DNA from: Hermatobates lingyangjiaoensis
Taxonomy: Eukaryota > Arthropoda > Insecta > Hemiptera > Hermatobatidae
Assembly (NCBI GenBank): GCA_026182355.1
Contig: JAPFBL010000084.1
Location: 13,355,001 to 13,419,000, forward strand
DNA: 64,000 nt
Direction of reading: 5' to 3'
Positions within the stretch are counted from its first letter, which is position 1. Each line of letters begins with the position of its first letter. Below the pieces are notes generated by a model. That model had not been told where the DNA came from. It searched no databases and saw only the letters and a list, made by a program, of their open reading frames with translations. Shown piece by piece: positions 25,980 through 36,169 of the stretch. Made by a program: the position numbers and the translations under genes.

Positions 25980-26690
25980 TGTGTCTTATATGCTCGTGCA
26001 TACCATGGCCATATCTATTCCATTCTGCTTCCCTTTGTCATTTCTAAAATCAACTTTAGTTTTTAAGTTCTTTAGAGAAATTCAAATTTGTTAGAAAGTA
26101 TCTCCTTCATACATCGTTGTAATTGTGATTTTCCAGTTTAAAGGGGATTTTCTTAAATTCACATAGAATGTGTTCAAAGATTTCTGCTTCTTCCAGGCAG
26201 AGTCTGGATTCTTTGCAGATGTTAATTTCAGCTTCCATAAGCGATAGTTAAGGAGCTAATGTCTACATAGATATTCTGTATCAATTTTTAAATATTCATT
26301 TGAAGATTTTTTTTTTCAAATATAAGTTCAGTTAATTGAGCTTATTAGATTGAATTAGATCTGGTTCTTCTAGTTAATCTACTTTCTTCTTATACATTCA
26401 TTAATAGCACCCATGAGGAAGTGGGTGTTGTGTTAGACATTAAACTTCAGAAGCTCTGTTTGAGTCAGACATTTTTCAATCAGTCGACTGCCTCATTGGC
26501 CTGAATTTCAGTATGTCCAGGTACAGACATGAGAGTTAACTTTTTTACTGGCCAGATTCTGATGAGAGATCAAACATCGCCAAACTAGTGTTGAATTAAT
26601 AACTCAGTTTCAAAGCCTTCAGTTCAGCCTGTCTGATAACTATCATAGTGTATTCCAGTACAGTTTCCTAAACTTTTGACTCAAAGGACA
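25980..26690 (-). pseudogene. Non-LTR RNase H and knuckle fossil
   Basis: Minus-strand frames show, in order, SQ..KAL-type sequence near 26620, VPGHTEIQANEAVD near 26490-26535 (the RNase H VPGHxGxxGNExAD motif) and SRLCLEEAEIFEHILCE near 26165-26215 (the C..C..H..C end of ORF2). Stops and frameshifts separate them. The order and spacing fit the last 250 residues or so of a Jockey/R1/I-type ORF2. It lies between BNIP1 and the composite at 27 kb. Confidence 0.65.
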
Positions 26691-27065
26691 ACTTTTAAAT
26701 GTCAACTGAAAAGAAAGAACCACAGCGATTTTAATCAAACCCATGTGATAGAAATTTTTACCGCAAAAAATATATTTTTTTATATAAAGTACCCCCTTAA
26801 AAAAGTGCAATATTGGTCTGGAAGCTGCAAACTGAGCCTGTTAAGCTAAGAGGACTTAAAATCTGCGACATTGGTTTCATTGGACTCAGGGGACTTAAAA
26901 AATTGAAGGGACTTCACAAATTCCTTTGAATACATTGTATCAAAATTTTGACCAAAACGCAATACTGTCATTACTCTGCATTTCATATATATATACAATT
27001 AAAAGAAACGGTCCAGCGGACTTTTTTAAATAAAATAAATTCAAAACGAAGGAAAGACACAGACA

Positions 27066-27106
27066 TAACTCACATCGATATTTCGACCATCGTCGTCATC
27101 AGGAGG
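27066..27106 (-). ncRNA. Hammerhead-like ribozyme motif, 3' terminal repeat
   Basis: On the minus strand: CTGATGA (27096-27102), one spare C, stem II GAC/GTC with a GATG loop, GAAA (27081-27084), then UAUC, giving an AUC cleavage triplet. The strands flanking the core pair in 6 of the first 8 positions as stem I. The extra base between CUGAUGA and stem II, and a nearly absent stem III, depart from a textbook hammerhead; minimal type I forms are known from Penelope-like elements. Confidence 0.55.
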
Positions 27107-27711
27107 TGTGAAGAGCGAAGAGTCAGGCAGGGCGGTGACTGAACTCGGTGACCGCAGCCAGTACCCCACCACTTACTACCAAGCGGGAAGGGAGGGAAGG
27201 AAATGAAGGGCCAAATTAAGACGTAAAAGGAACGAATAAAAATCATAATTATTCAAATAAAAATAAGTCTAATGTAAAATTATAAAAAATGTGAAAAGTA
27301 TATAAATCAAATTAAATTTAATAAAGTAAAAGTAAAAAACCATTGCAAAAAAAAATTTATCGGTTGAGGTTGAGTCCAGGGGAAGAGCGAGCATCAAGTA
27401 AGGATATGTATGCTTCCTCTGAAGCTCTTAGGGTAACTTTATTGTTGGATTCGGGGATCTGTTTCAGGATCTGAACCCTGAAACAGTCATTGAAACTGAG
27501 ACCATGCGAGTTCGCATGGATGGCTACAGGATAGTTACTGCGTTGACTGACTGAAGCCCTATGACCATTCATACGAAGGCCCAACTTATTGGAAGTTAAG
27601 CCAAAAAGAGTCACACTGAGTGCAATCCAGTCGGTAAACACAGTTGCACGAGGTACCGGAGGAATTGACTTGAACCGGGTAGGAACGATGGTGGAGAGGG
27701 GAATCGAAGGA

Positions 27712-27725
27712 AGGATTAGGATTTA
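27712..27725 (+). repeat. Target-site duplication, left copy
   Basis: AGGATTAGGATTTA, identical to 30524-30537. It bounds the non-LTR insertion on the side of its 3' tail. Confidence 0.85.
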
Positions 27726-30523
27726 GGTTAGGTTAGGTTACAGTGGCCGTCCCCAGAGAGAACACACATAGGCCGCAAGCCGGCCCCTTGTGATACCACA
27801 AAAAGGAATTGGGGCTATTCTCCCCCGTCCCTGGTCCACTCGAACCATCTCGAGAGAACAATAAATCTAGACAGATCCCTGATACCAGTGGATGCTAAGT
27901 TCTCAAGATTGTCAAAGAATTATTCTCCTAGTGCTTCTTTCCTTCTTTGAGCCAGACCAGGGCATTGACAGAGAAAGTGAGAAATTGTCTCTTCCTCTTC
28001 CTCGTTCTGACATGCCCTGCAAAAATCCCTCGCCTCCAATCCTAATCTGGTGGTGTGTCTACCTACGAGCCAGTGTCCCGTGGAAAGAGCGATCACATTG
28101 GCTACATCTCTTCTATTCCTAGAAAGAAGATCCTTAGTTCTTCTAGAATTACAAGAAGGCCACAACTGCTTTGAAATAAGACACGTGTCTTCCTCAGACC
28201 ACCTTTGTTTGATGCGTTCATCAATTCTTTGTCTGATCCAAAGCTTACATGTAGAAAGTGGGGTCCCTAAATTGTATAGGATATCCTGAGTGGGGAGTGT
28301 AGTGCCAAAGCGGGCGAGCTCATCAGCCTTGCAGTTGCCTTCAATGTTCCAGTGACCTGGTACCCATATAAGTTCAACCTTAGCCCTCAATGACAGTTCA
28401 TTTAGGAGCCTCTTGCAGTCTTCGACTGCCTCTGATGTATTATAGATTCCCTTCTGGGATTTAATAGCAGCTTGGCTATCTGAAAAAATTTTGATGCCGT
28501 CGCTGCCTAAAGAGGTCACGGCTAACAGACGCCTAACCGCCTCTCTAATAGCAGTAACTTTTGCTTGGAACACACTGCAATGGTCAGGGAGCCTAAAAGC
28601 TAAATTCCATTCAAGTGTTTCTGAAAAGATACCTCCACCAACTCTGCCCCCCAGCTTGGATCCATCAGTAAAAATCCATATGGATCGGCTGTTCGAGAAC
28701 AAATCCTCCCTACGGGGGATGACTGTGGAGAACCCGCTCCCAAAAGAGGGCTTAGTGATGATGTAATCAATATCTGTAAATAAGCTTCTGTATTCCTGAA
28801 GCACAGTTGAATGTTCAATATGAGTCTCCCTCCAGGGGTTGATCGTATGTAATCTAATAGCCGAATTAACAGTCAACTGCTCCCCATATAGGTCCAGTGG
28901 TGTTAAATTCAGGATAATATCCAATGCTTTTGTTGGGGTGGTTTTAAGACAGCCAGTAATATATACTTCTGCGAGTCTTTGCACCTTACCCAATTCTTTG
29001 AGGCGTATGCCCACTCGTAAGGCTTTCCACCATACCATTACACCATAAAACAAAATAGGTCTGACGACCGCCTTATACATCCAGTAAACTATCCTAGGAT
29101 TTATTCCCCATCTTTTACCCAAGGCCCTTCCACATTGGGCAGGATCACTTGCCGCTTCCAAACGACTCCCCCTAGCATCGCCTTTATACACCTTTAGGGT
29201 GACCGCTCCGAAACCGTAGCTGATCACCCCCTCTGTGTGTTTCAGCTCAGCCAAGGAGTCCTCGTTAAGGACGACAGTGACCTGTCGAGAGTGCTCCTTC
29301 ACCTCACCCACCTTCCAGTCATGAGTAGGAAGGGAAGGATTGCATTTTTAAAGGATCTTTAAGATCTTCTCGGGATCGGAAGGTTCCGCCGGAAACCAAG
29401 CCCTGGACCTTGGTCGGCTAGGAATGTCCTCCTTACCAACCGCCTCCAGTCTTGCCCCCGGCCATACCTCTCCGATCTTAGCTACAGCTAGTCTAAAAAG
29501 GTCTGCACATGCCATAAGCTTTATGCGGCCCTGGTACCAACCTGCATCCCTGCAACAAGGAGCCTTACCTGGGTTCTCCTCCAGAATAGCCTCAAACACC
29601 CAGAGCAGGGCTATTTCCACCAGCTTCCACTGCTTCTGTGGAAATGCGCCGTCCGTTTGGCTGCGGTCGATCACCGCCCAAAAGTGGTGATCCTTGACCA
29701 CTCACTAAAGGGGCGAGGTAAGCGTCTCTTAGGTGAGGGTCCCTGCCTCTGCTTTTTAGCCGGCACAGGATCCTCACCCAAGCGCGGCCTCTTCCCCACA
29801 TTGAGCCTCAGGTATTCCTCCCTATCCTTCAATACCTTCTTGGCCCAGCTCAGCGACTGCCTATTTTGCTTAGTGAGATCTTTCTCAGGTATCTCACTAA
29901 AGTGTATTGTGTATCTCACTTTTCAGCACACGCAAAGCACCTCTTTTTATCTCTGTAGGCTCTTAACCAGGAAGAGATATTCTTCTTAGGTTTAGTAGGT
30001 CCAGTAACCTGGGATCCTACCAAATCCTTACTTTACTCTGAAGAGCCAGGTTCGTCCATCTTTTGAATGGACGTGTCCTGTTCCTTCCGAGTGGTTTTTC
30101 TGGGCTTGTCTCCAACGCCCATTACTGGTTTAGGGTTTTTATGTTTGTTTATTTCAGAATCCATACAGTTCCCACGAGTACCGAGGGGTAGATGTCCACC
30201 TGGTGAGAGCCCTGATTGACCAGGTAAGGCTACTTACTTTGGGAGGGCGCCAGGTATCCCAAAGGCTCCGTTTGGACACCTAAACTGACCCAGGTGCCTT
30301 CCAATCGGCGCACGGGTCGCTTGACACACCGACATCAGGTCGGTACAGAATCCTCCTTCCACAGGATGATACGAACAAGAAGACCCAAAAGAGCCGCTTT
30401 ACTCTCGTTTGTCAGAGTGAGGCAGCTTGGAGCCCCACTCTTGTCCAGGGGTCACCACACGGAGTTGAGAGTAGCGTTGGGTCAGAGAGGCTATAAGCAA
30501 CGCTTCATGACCCCTTGACCCCC
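27726..30523 (-). mobile_element. Internally deleted non-LTR retrotransposon, TAACC tail
   Basis: Flanked by 14-base duplications and inserted into a Penelope-like element. On the minus strand it has a 5' leader (about 30523-29900), ORF1 pieces (29919-29348) leading into a DUF4780-like segment, then the C-terminal part of ORF2 (RT thumb, RNase H and Cys/His knuckle), a 3' UTR, and a tail of three TAACC units ending at 27726. The catalytic RT palm and endonuclease are gone, so it could move only with help from an intact relative. The tail matches the insect telomere repeat unit TTAGG on the other strand. Confidence 0.8.
27920..29311 (-). pseudogene. Fused ORF1/ORF2-tail frame of non-LTR element
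   Basis: 463 codons open without a break. Residues 1-45 match the end of a DUF4780-type ORF1 (VTVVLNEDSL, ISYGFGAVTL). From about residue 60 the frame is ORF2: thumb (LGKRWGI, YKAVVRPILFYG), RNase H at about 210-340, and a CxxC...H..C knuckle at 431-450. In RNase H, D216, D278, D330 and H320 are present, but the catalytic Glu position is Lys251. The deletion that removed endonuclease and palm therefore joined the two ORFs in frame, near residues 50-60. ORF1 upstream is frameshifted, so the frame may not be translated. Confidence 0.8.
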
Positions 30524-30537
30524 AGGATTAGGATTTA
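30524..30537 (+). repeat. Target-site duplication, right copy
   Basis: Second AGGATTAGGATTTA, at the 5' end of the non-LTR insertion. It sits within the Penelope reading frame. Confidence 0.85.
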
Positions 30538-31454
30538 CAATCAGGCAAGGTTCTAAGTTATGATTGCCATGGGGCCAAATGAAGAAAACGTCATCAATAA
30601 AACGGAGATAAAGGAGTGGAAGAAGTTGACAGCTGGCCAGGAAATCCTGTTCTAATTTGGCCATGAAAAGATTAGCGTAAGAAGGGGCCATAATCGTGCC
30701 CATAGCAGTGCCTCTGGTTTGAAGGTAATAACGACCCGCAAACTGAAAGACATTATGCTGTGGTACGAAATCAGCCAAAGAGACTAGAAAGGAGGTGGAA
30801 GGATTAAGGGGTGCTGTTCTGCCATCAAGAAAGTATCGCAGAGCGTCCAGACCTTCAGAATGAACGATTGAAGTATAGAGAGAAGTGACAACCATGAGAA
30901 GAGGATTTTCAAGGGTAGAGGGAAGAGAAAGATTTTTAAGAATTTGGAGAAAGTGGAAAGTGTCTTTGCAGAAAGAAGGTTGGTTACGACCCGGTTCAAG
31001 TCAATTCCTCCTGTATATCGTGCAACTGTGTTTACCGACTGGATTGCACTCAGTGTGACTCTTTTCACGTTGGCTTAACTTCCAATAAGTTGGGTTTCAG
31101 TCGGTCAATGCAGTAACTATCCTGTAGCCATCCATGCGAACTTGCATGGTCTCAGTTTCAATGACTGTTTCAGGGTTCAGATCCTGAAACAGATCCCCGA
31201 ATCCAACAATAAAGTTACCCTAAGAGTTTCAGAGGAATCATACATATGCTTACTTGATGCTCGCTCTTACCCTGGACTCAACCTCAACCGATAATTTTTT
31301 TTTTGCATTGCTTTTTTACTTTGTTAATTTTAATTTGATTTATATACTTTTCACATTTTTTATAATTTTATAATAGACTTATTTTTATTTGAATAATTAT
31401 GATTTTTACTCGTTCCTTTCGAAAACGAAGGAAACACACAGAAAGACATAGACA

Positions 31455-31500
31455 TAACTCACATCGATATTTCGACCATCGTCGTCATCAGGAGGTGTGA
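31455..31500 (-). ncRNA. Hammerhead-like ribozyme motif, 5' terminal repeat
   Basis: Same core as at 27066-27106 in the same orientation: CTGATGA at 31485-31491 and GAAA at 31470-31473 on the minus strand. Two direct copies flanking one element is the arrangement expected of Penelope pseudo-LTRs. Confidence 0.55.
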
Positions 31501-31545
31501 AGAGCGAAGAGTCCCGCAGGAAGGCAGGGCGGTATATATATATAT

Positions 31546-32326
31546 TACTCCTGCATGTGTGTGCTAACTAGATCATAAAATACATATCTGCTATCCTAAA
31601 AATACAGATAAATCAGTTTTAAAATGTAGGTCCATGAACTGTAAATTATGTTAAAAAATTAAATACAAGTTATTTTGTAATTAAAAGAAAAAACAAAACC
31701 ACCCATAAAATCCCAAATTAATGGAATTTTGCATTCCTCATTTAGTTCCTCTCTTCTTAAAATTAAACCTACGAAAATCAACAGGTATTATAGGGCAAAT
31801 AGTTTTCTTTTTTACCAAGCATTAAATGGAAGTGATGCTGGGTTTGTTCTATTTCTTACGTCTAAACGAAGGTTTGATATTGATCTAAACAAAATATACT
31901 AATACCAATTTATTAATAATAACTTGGACAAAGTTTCATATCACTGGGTTACTATGAGATACAATTTTGGAAATTAAATTTTTGACATACCATTTAATTT
32001 TTTGGTCTTAACATTGGTATGAGATTAACTAATAAAATACATGTTATTGACAATGCAAAACTTTTGGTCATTACATAATACCTTAAATGTATTCACTGAA
32101 GTTACATGGAATATATAAGTTACCACCTATGGAAAAACAACGAAACAGAGATTTGTCGTTACCACAAGATAGCTTTGCTCTAAAATCGTAAATATATTCA
32201 TTTCTTAATTCTTTACTGAAACAATTTTAGTAAAATATAAAACCAAAGAGGAAAAGGAAAAACATATTGGTCAAAATAGCCATACATATATATATAAAAA
32301 GCTTTCACATAAACACGTGAAATAAC
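31546..32326. other. AT-rich intergenic DNA
   Basis: No open frame or repeat that I recognise between the Penelope terminal repeat and the hairpin at 32327. Confidence 0.5.
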
Positions 32327-32415
32327 AATCAATGATCAAACCACAATAAGAAATGGGAAAACAAGACTAAGAAAGTTTTGTTTTCCCATTTCTTATTGTG
32401 GTTTGATCATTGATT
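32327..32415. repeat. 37-base-arm hairpin, copy B
   Basis: Perfect arms at 32327-32363 and 32379-32415 around a 15-base spacer. The arm sequence equals the outer part of the hairpin at 20246-20387 except for one fewer A in the AAAA run. The flank TTTCAC...GTGAAA lies on the left here and on the right in copy A, so the two copies are inverted relative to each other. It lies about 300 bases downstream of the UBA3 stop. Confidence 0.8.
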
Positions 32416-32729
32416 ATATATATATATAAATAATTTTCCGGATTTAGCCCACAATACCGTTTTACTTATGCTGTAGGGCAACCAAACGTTCATTATTAAT
32501 CAATACCAGTAAAGAGTTAATTTAGTTTTTATAAATATTCGTGAATAGATTTCATTAAGTCTTCAATGTAGGAAAATAGTATATCATCTATACATATTTC
32601 TGTATAACACTACTACTTACACACCTTTTTTTTTTCATAATTTATGTTGTCACTTATGAAATGTTAGCCCCATCTAATTGCTAATGAATAATATGGATAA
32701 CTGCCATTACTCTGTTTCGTGGTTAACAA

Positions 32730-35473
32730 CTACTGATGAATAGGGGAAAATGACAGTTTAAATGTCAAAGTGTTAGGATTAGTTGGATCAGCAACGAGCA
32801 ATTGACTCCCATGGGTAAGACCCAAATCACGTAGAGTTTTTCCCAGATTTGGTCTCGTCTTTTCTTCAATGCTCTGAACTGTTGGCATATATAGAGTCTT
32901 ATTTAAACCTTTTACAACGGCTATCAGTCCCGGGTTTCTCATTTGCATTAAGTTCTTCATTAATTCAATAACCTCCTGTAATTTAACATTGTCAGATTCA
33001 ATATCAAGCTGTTTTGGTTTTCCACTACAACCAAGACAATCTTCTTTTCGGTCAGCTTCATATGTGTAAGTATATATTCCTACAAAAATATTAACTGGTA
33101 TTAACAAATAATACTTATTATTAAGGGCACCTGAAACAATAACACTACATTAATAATTTATTATTATTGATGTTGTAATTTAATATATTCCAAATGACGA
33201 GAGGTCTATTAAAAATTCATTAGTAATTATTAAACATTTAATTAAATCAAACCATTTTATTGTCACAACAAACCAAATGAATTTTGATGTAACTAATTCA
33301 GAACAAACGGTTGTGAATCCTTGCATAACTGAAGTTATGATAAACATTCAACTGAAAAAAATAATATAGGTAGAATTCAAAGATGTTATTATAACGAAGA
33401 TCCCCTTGCAATTCACTTTGAAACCAATTACTGTTTAAAAAATATGTAGTGACCTACACTCAACTTTACCATAAGTAAACATATCATACTTCTTGGATAT
33501 ATGATATATGTTCTATTTAGGTATCACATATGTCTAAATTTGAGATATTTATTAGTCTTTCATTCCTGGAGGTACAAATAGTGATTGATCCACTTATCAA
33601 TATATACACTTATTTTTGCATATCACACCACTAATGCATATAATATCATTAGCAGTAATAACATTGTTGGAAAGCGAAAGTGTAGATTTCATGTTACAAA
33701 TAATCTCTTACAGAACATGGCTTTTGTTCCAATAGCTAGTGGATCTCTTATATAGTTCATCTGACCTCCTTCTACATTAAAGATTTAAGACAAATTTTAC
33801 CATTTAAAACTTGAAAATACTCCTATTGCGTCTGAAAAATGTCAGAAACATATAGGAAAAAATGTTTTAAGGTAATTTTTAATTTAAGATGTAGGATAAT
33901 TTCATTTATTATTTTTCAAAGAATGTTTTCAACTTTGAATTATGTTTCACATTTTTGGTCTTTTATAAAATTATTATAGTGGGGAATTTCATGGCATACT
34001 AGTGGTTTTTTTAAAAAAAAAAACTTTTCTTTCCCTTTTTTAAAAATCGATTAAATATACCAAAATTTATAATATATGTCAACATTGAAAAGATAATAAG
34101 TGAGAAGGGATCGTTAGAACAGTAATTATTTCACTTCGGTCAAGAAGTATTTTTTAAAAGTTTTACGGACTACATACAACGTAGACCTGACTCAAAATAG
34201 AGTTCTACATTTTTAGTAAAAAAAAAAAAAATATACTGTAAACAACTTAATTGAACTAAGGCATGCAGTATGAGATATATGGCTTAGTTAATATCAGTAA
34301 TAATTGAGAAAAGTGTATAGCGATATAATACAATGACTCTACAATATAAAACTACTAATAATAAATACTATAGCACTTAACTGTTTTACAATATAATTAA
34401 GTTTGAAAGAATGCTTTAAGTTATTACCATCAACATCATTTAAGACCATATAATTACTAAGCATCAGACTGCAACTGGTTGCCACTTTGAAGGCTTCAGT
34501 GGCACAAACTGCTGCTATTGCAGCATTAGTAGAACTAACAGCAGGGATTATATTCTTCACTACACCTTGCACTAAGCGGTAAGTTACACCTGAAATATTA
34601 AATTGATCTGCACGTTCTTGAGACTTTTCAAATATCCAATTCAAATGGCTAGGATCATCTCCATCAATGCTCACATCGAACGGATTTTCTTTTGGCCACA
34701 GAATAACTTTAACATATTCAATACAATGTTCTGGAAGCCTTGGAGTATTGGCTATCGTGCATAATGGGTAAGTAACCTACACAAAAGTAAATTTTATCAA
34801 TGCTCATAGATGAATATACGTTAACTTTATCAAAAATATTTACCTGTGGCGGGAAAAGATCGAGGGTACATTCTATACAAGCAGAAACTCCTGGTAAAAT
34901 CACTCGTGCATTGCCTTTAAATCCTTCTGTTCCCCCATCTATAATTGGAATTATACTTGTTTGATCTAATTCACCTTCAATATCATACTGAAGTAAAGAA
35001 ATGACCATTCCATTGATCCATCTGCGAGCTACAACAGAGTCCAGTCCACACAATACAATATGAAACTGTCTGTAAAAGTCCTCATCATAATCTTGAATCT
35101 GTTTGAAGTGCGGTGTAACATTACATCCAGGAACTCGTGAGTTAATGAATTTTGCAGCAACCTCAGCTTTTGACAATCCTATGTCCTTTCTGCGAAATAG
35201 GAACTGTCTATTCAAATTTGACAAATCAATAGTGTCCATATCAATTACATGTATTTTAGTAAACCCCATTAAAGCTAAATTTTTTAGAAGCTCACAACCC
35301 AAACCACCAGCACCGATCACAAGTATTTGACATGTTGACATTATAAAACTAAGAACATCTGAAGACGGTTCAAAATCAGGATGGCAGAATGGTCCAGGTC
35401 TTTCTAAAAATTTTCTTAAGTGACTCCATCTTCTCTGAAAAGATTCTTGGTTTTCATCGTCACCCAAATTCAT
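32730..35473 (-). CDS. Uba3: UBA3, NEDD8-activating enzyme catalytic subunit
   Basis: Three exons on the minus strand (35473-34844, 34776-34428, 33079-32730) give 1329 nt and 442 residues, close to the 440-463 usual for the family. The protein adenylates NEDD8 and forms a thioester with it, working with NAE1/APP-BP1 before transfer to UBC12, so it feeds cullin neddylation. Visible features are the ATP-binding GAGGLG at 54-59, [13 protein letters not shown] after it, and zinc CxxC pairs at 199/202 and 341/344. The catalytic cysteine is C216 in [15 protein letters not shown], and a C-terminal ubiquitin-fold E2-binding domain starts at about 350. All junctions have GT/AG and the phases fit. The start is the first ATG; an AG lies 10 bases upstream, so a further 5' exon adding residues is possible. 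It lies head to head with the SLC7 gene. Confidence 0.95.
33430..34100 (+). repeat. Dispersed repeat family, copy 4 (5' part)
   Basis: Lies in UBA3 intron 2. It matches 58985-59640 in order: CCTACACTCAACTTTAC near 33453, TATTAGTCTTTCATTCCTG near 33550, GCAGTAATAACATT near 33651 and GAACATGGCTTTTGTTC near 33714. The right part of the family is missing here. Confidence 0.7.
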
Positions 35474-36164
35474 AAATAACGTCTGTTAAACAGAGAGTAT
35501 AATTAATAATCCTTTAATGTAACCAACATGGAGGTTACATGGTGCCGGTTTGAATGTTTGACCGTGATAAAATTAAAAATTTGTTAAATATATGACAATC
35601 AATTTGGTCAATATATTTAATCTGTATTGTTTTTATAACTTCAATATTAAATTACCCTTAATTTCTTTTTTGAATTTAGTAATTTTTATTGTTTATGAAG
35701 TATCCTCTAACGTTTAAATACAATGGCTCTGAAGGGGAGTCACGTGGTTTCGTGATAATTTGTTCAAATTTAAACTATTCTTGTTTTGTCTTTGGTAACT
35801 AGAGACATGTTGAGTTAATATACACGTACTTCCTCCCTGTATAGTCAGCTTCTGCTTTATATTTTGTAATCTCCTTTGCTTGCCTTTTGACTATACCAGG
35901 TTATTTATTATTAAATGTTTTACTTTAAATTTTTTTCTATAACAAATTGTAAATTCTACAATTTATTATTTTTCCCTCTTAATTTCAATTAAAGTTGTAT
36001 TTTATTCTTGAAAAATGTTCGTTTATTATGTACTTGAAGTGATTTCAACGTCATAAATACTGACCTTGCGTCCTTGTTAACTTCTATGAATGAATTTATT
36101 CCTGTGCGATAGCCATATTCTATTTTACATTCTAAATAGTAAAGATATGTATTTTTCCTGTTAG
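35474..36164. promoter_or_regulatory. Shared 5' region of UBA3 and SLC7 gene
   Basis: UBA3 starts leftward at 35473. The first recognised SLC7 exon starts rightward at 36165, just after a good acceptor (TTTTTCCTGTTAG), so an untranslated SLC7 exon must lie upstream. The head-to-head layout over about 0.7 kb suggests a shared promoter region. I see no clear TATA box or initiator and cannot place either start site. Confidence 0.5.
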
Positions 36165-36169
36165 GAACG

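Larger units (their letters stand above)
27043..31545 (-). mobile_element. Rearranged Penelope-like element, interrupted
   Basis: Read on the minus strand, reverse transcriptase sequence runs from about 30970 to 30560. It includes SLYTSI, a YYLQTRGTAMGT block and RFIDDVFFIW, whose DD is the catalytic pair. A 14-base-duplicated insertion (27726-30523) follows, and then a GIY-YIG endonuclease in broken frames from 27700 to 27357. If the insertion is removed, the RT runs straight into the linker's NPNP segment, so the Penelope copy had already lost its RT thumb region. At 30985-31425 a plus-strand copy of the GIY-YIG end and 3' region is joined in inverted orientation. Similar 85-100-base sequences stand in direct orientation at 27043-27128 and 31428-31530 and carry hammerhead-like motifs, as terminal repeats would. 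Confidence 0.8.

Noticed and set aside
29348..29990. Several overlapping frames of 70-117 codons on both strands
   Set aside because: The minus-strand ones are frameshifted pieces of ORF1 of the inserted retroelement and the plus-strand ones are its shadows; none is a separate gene.
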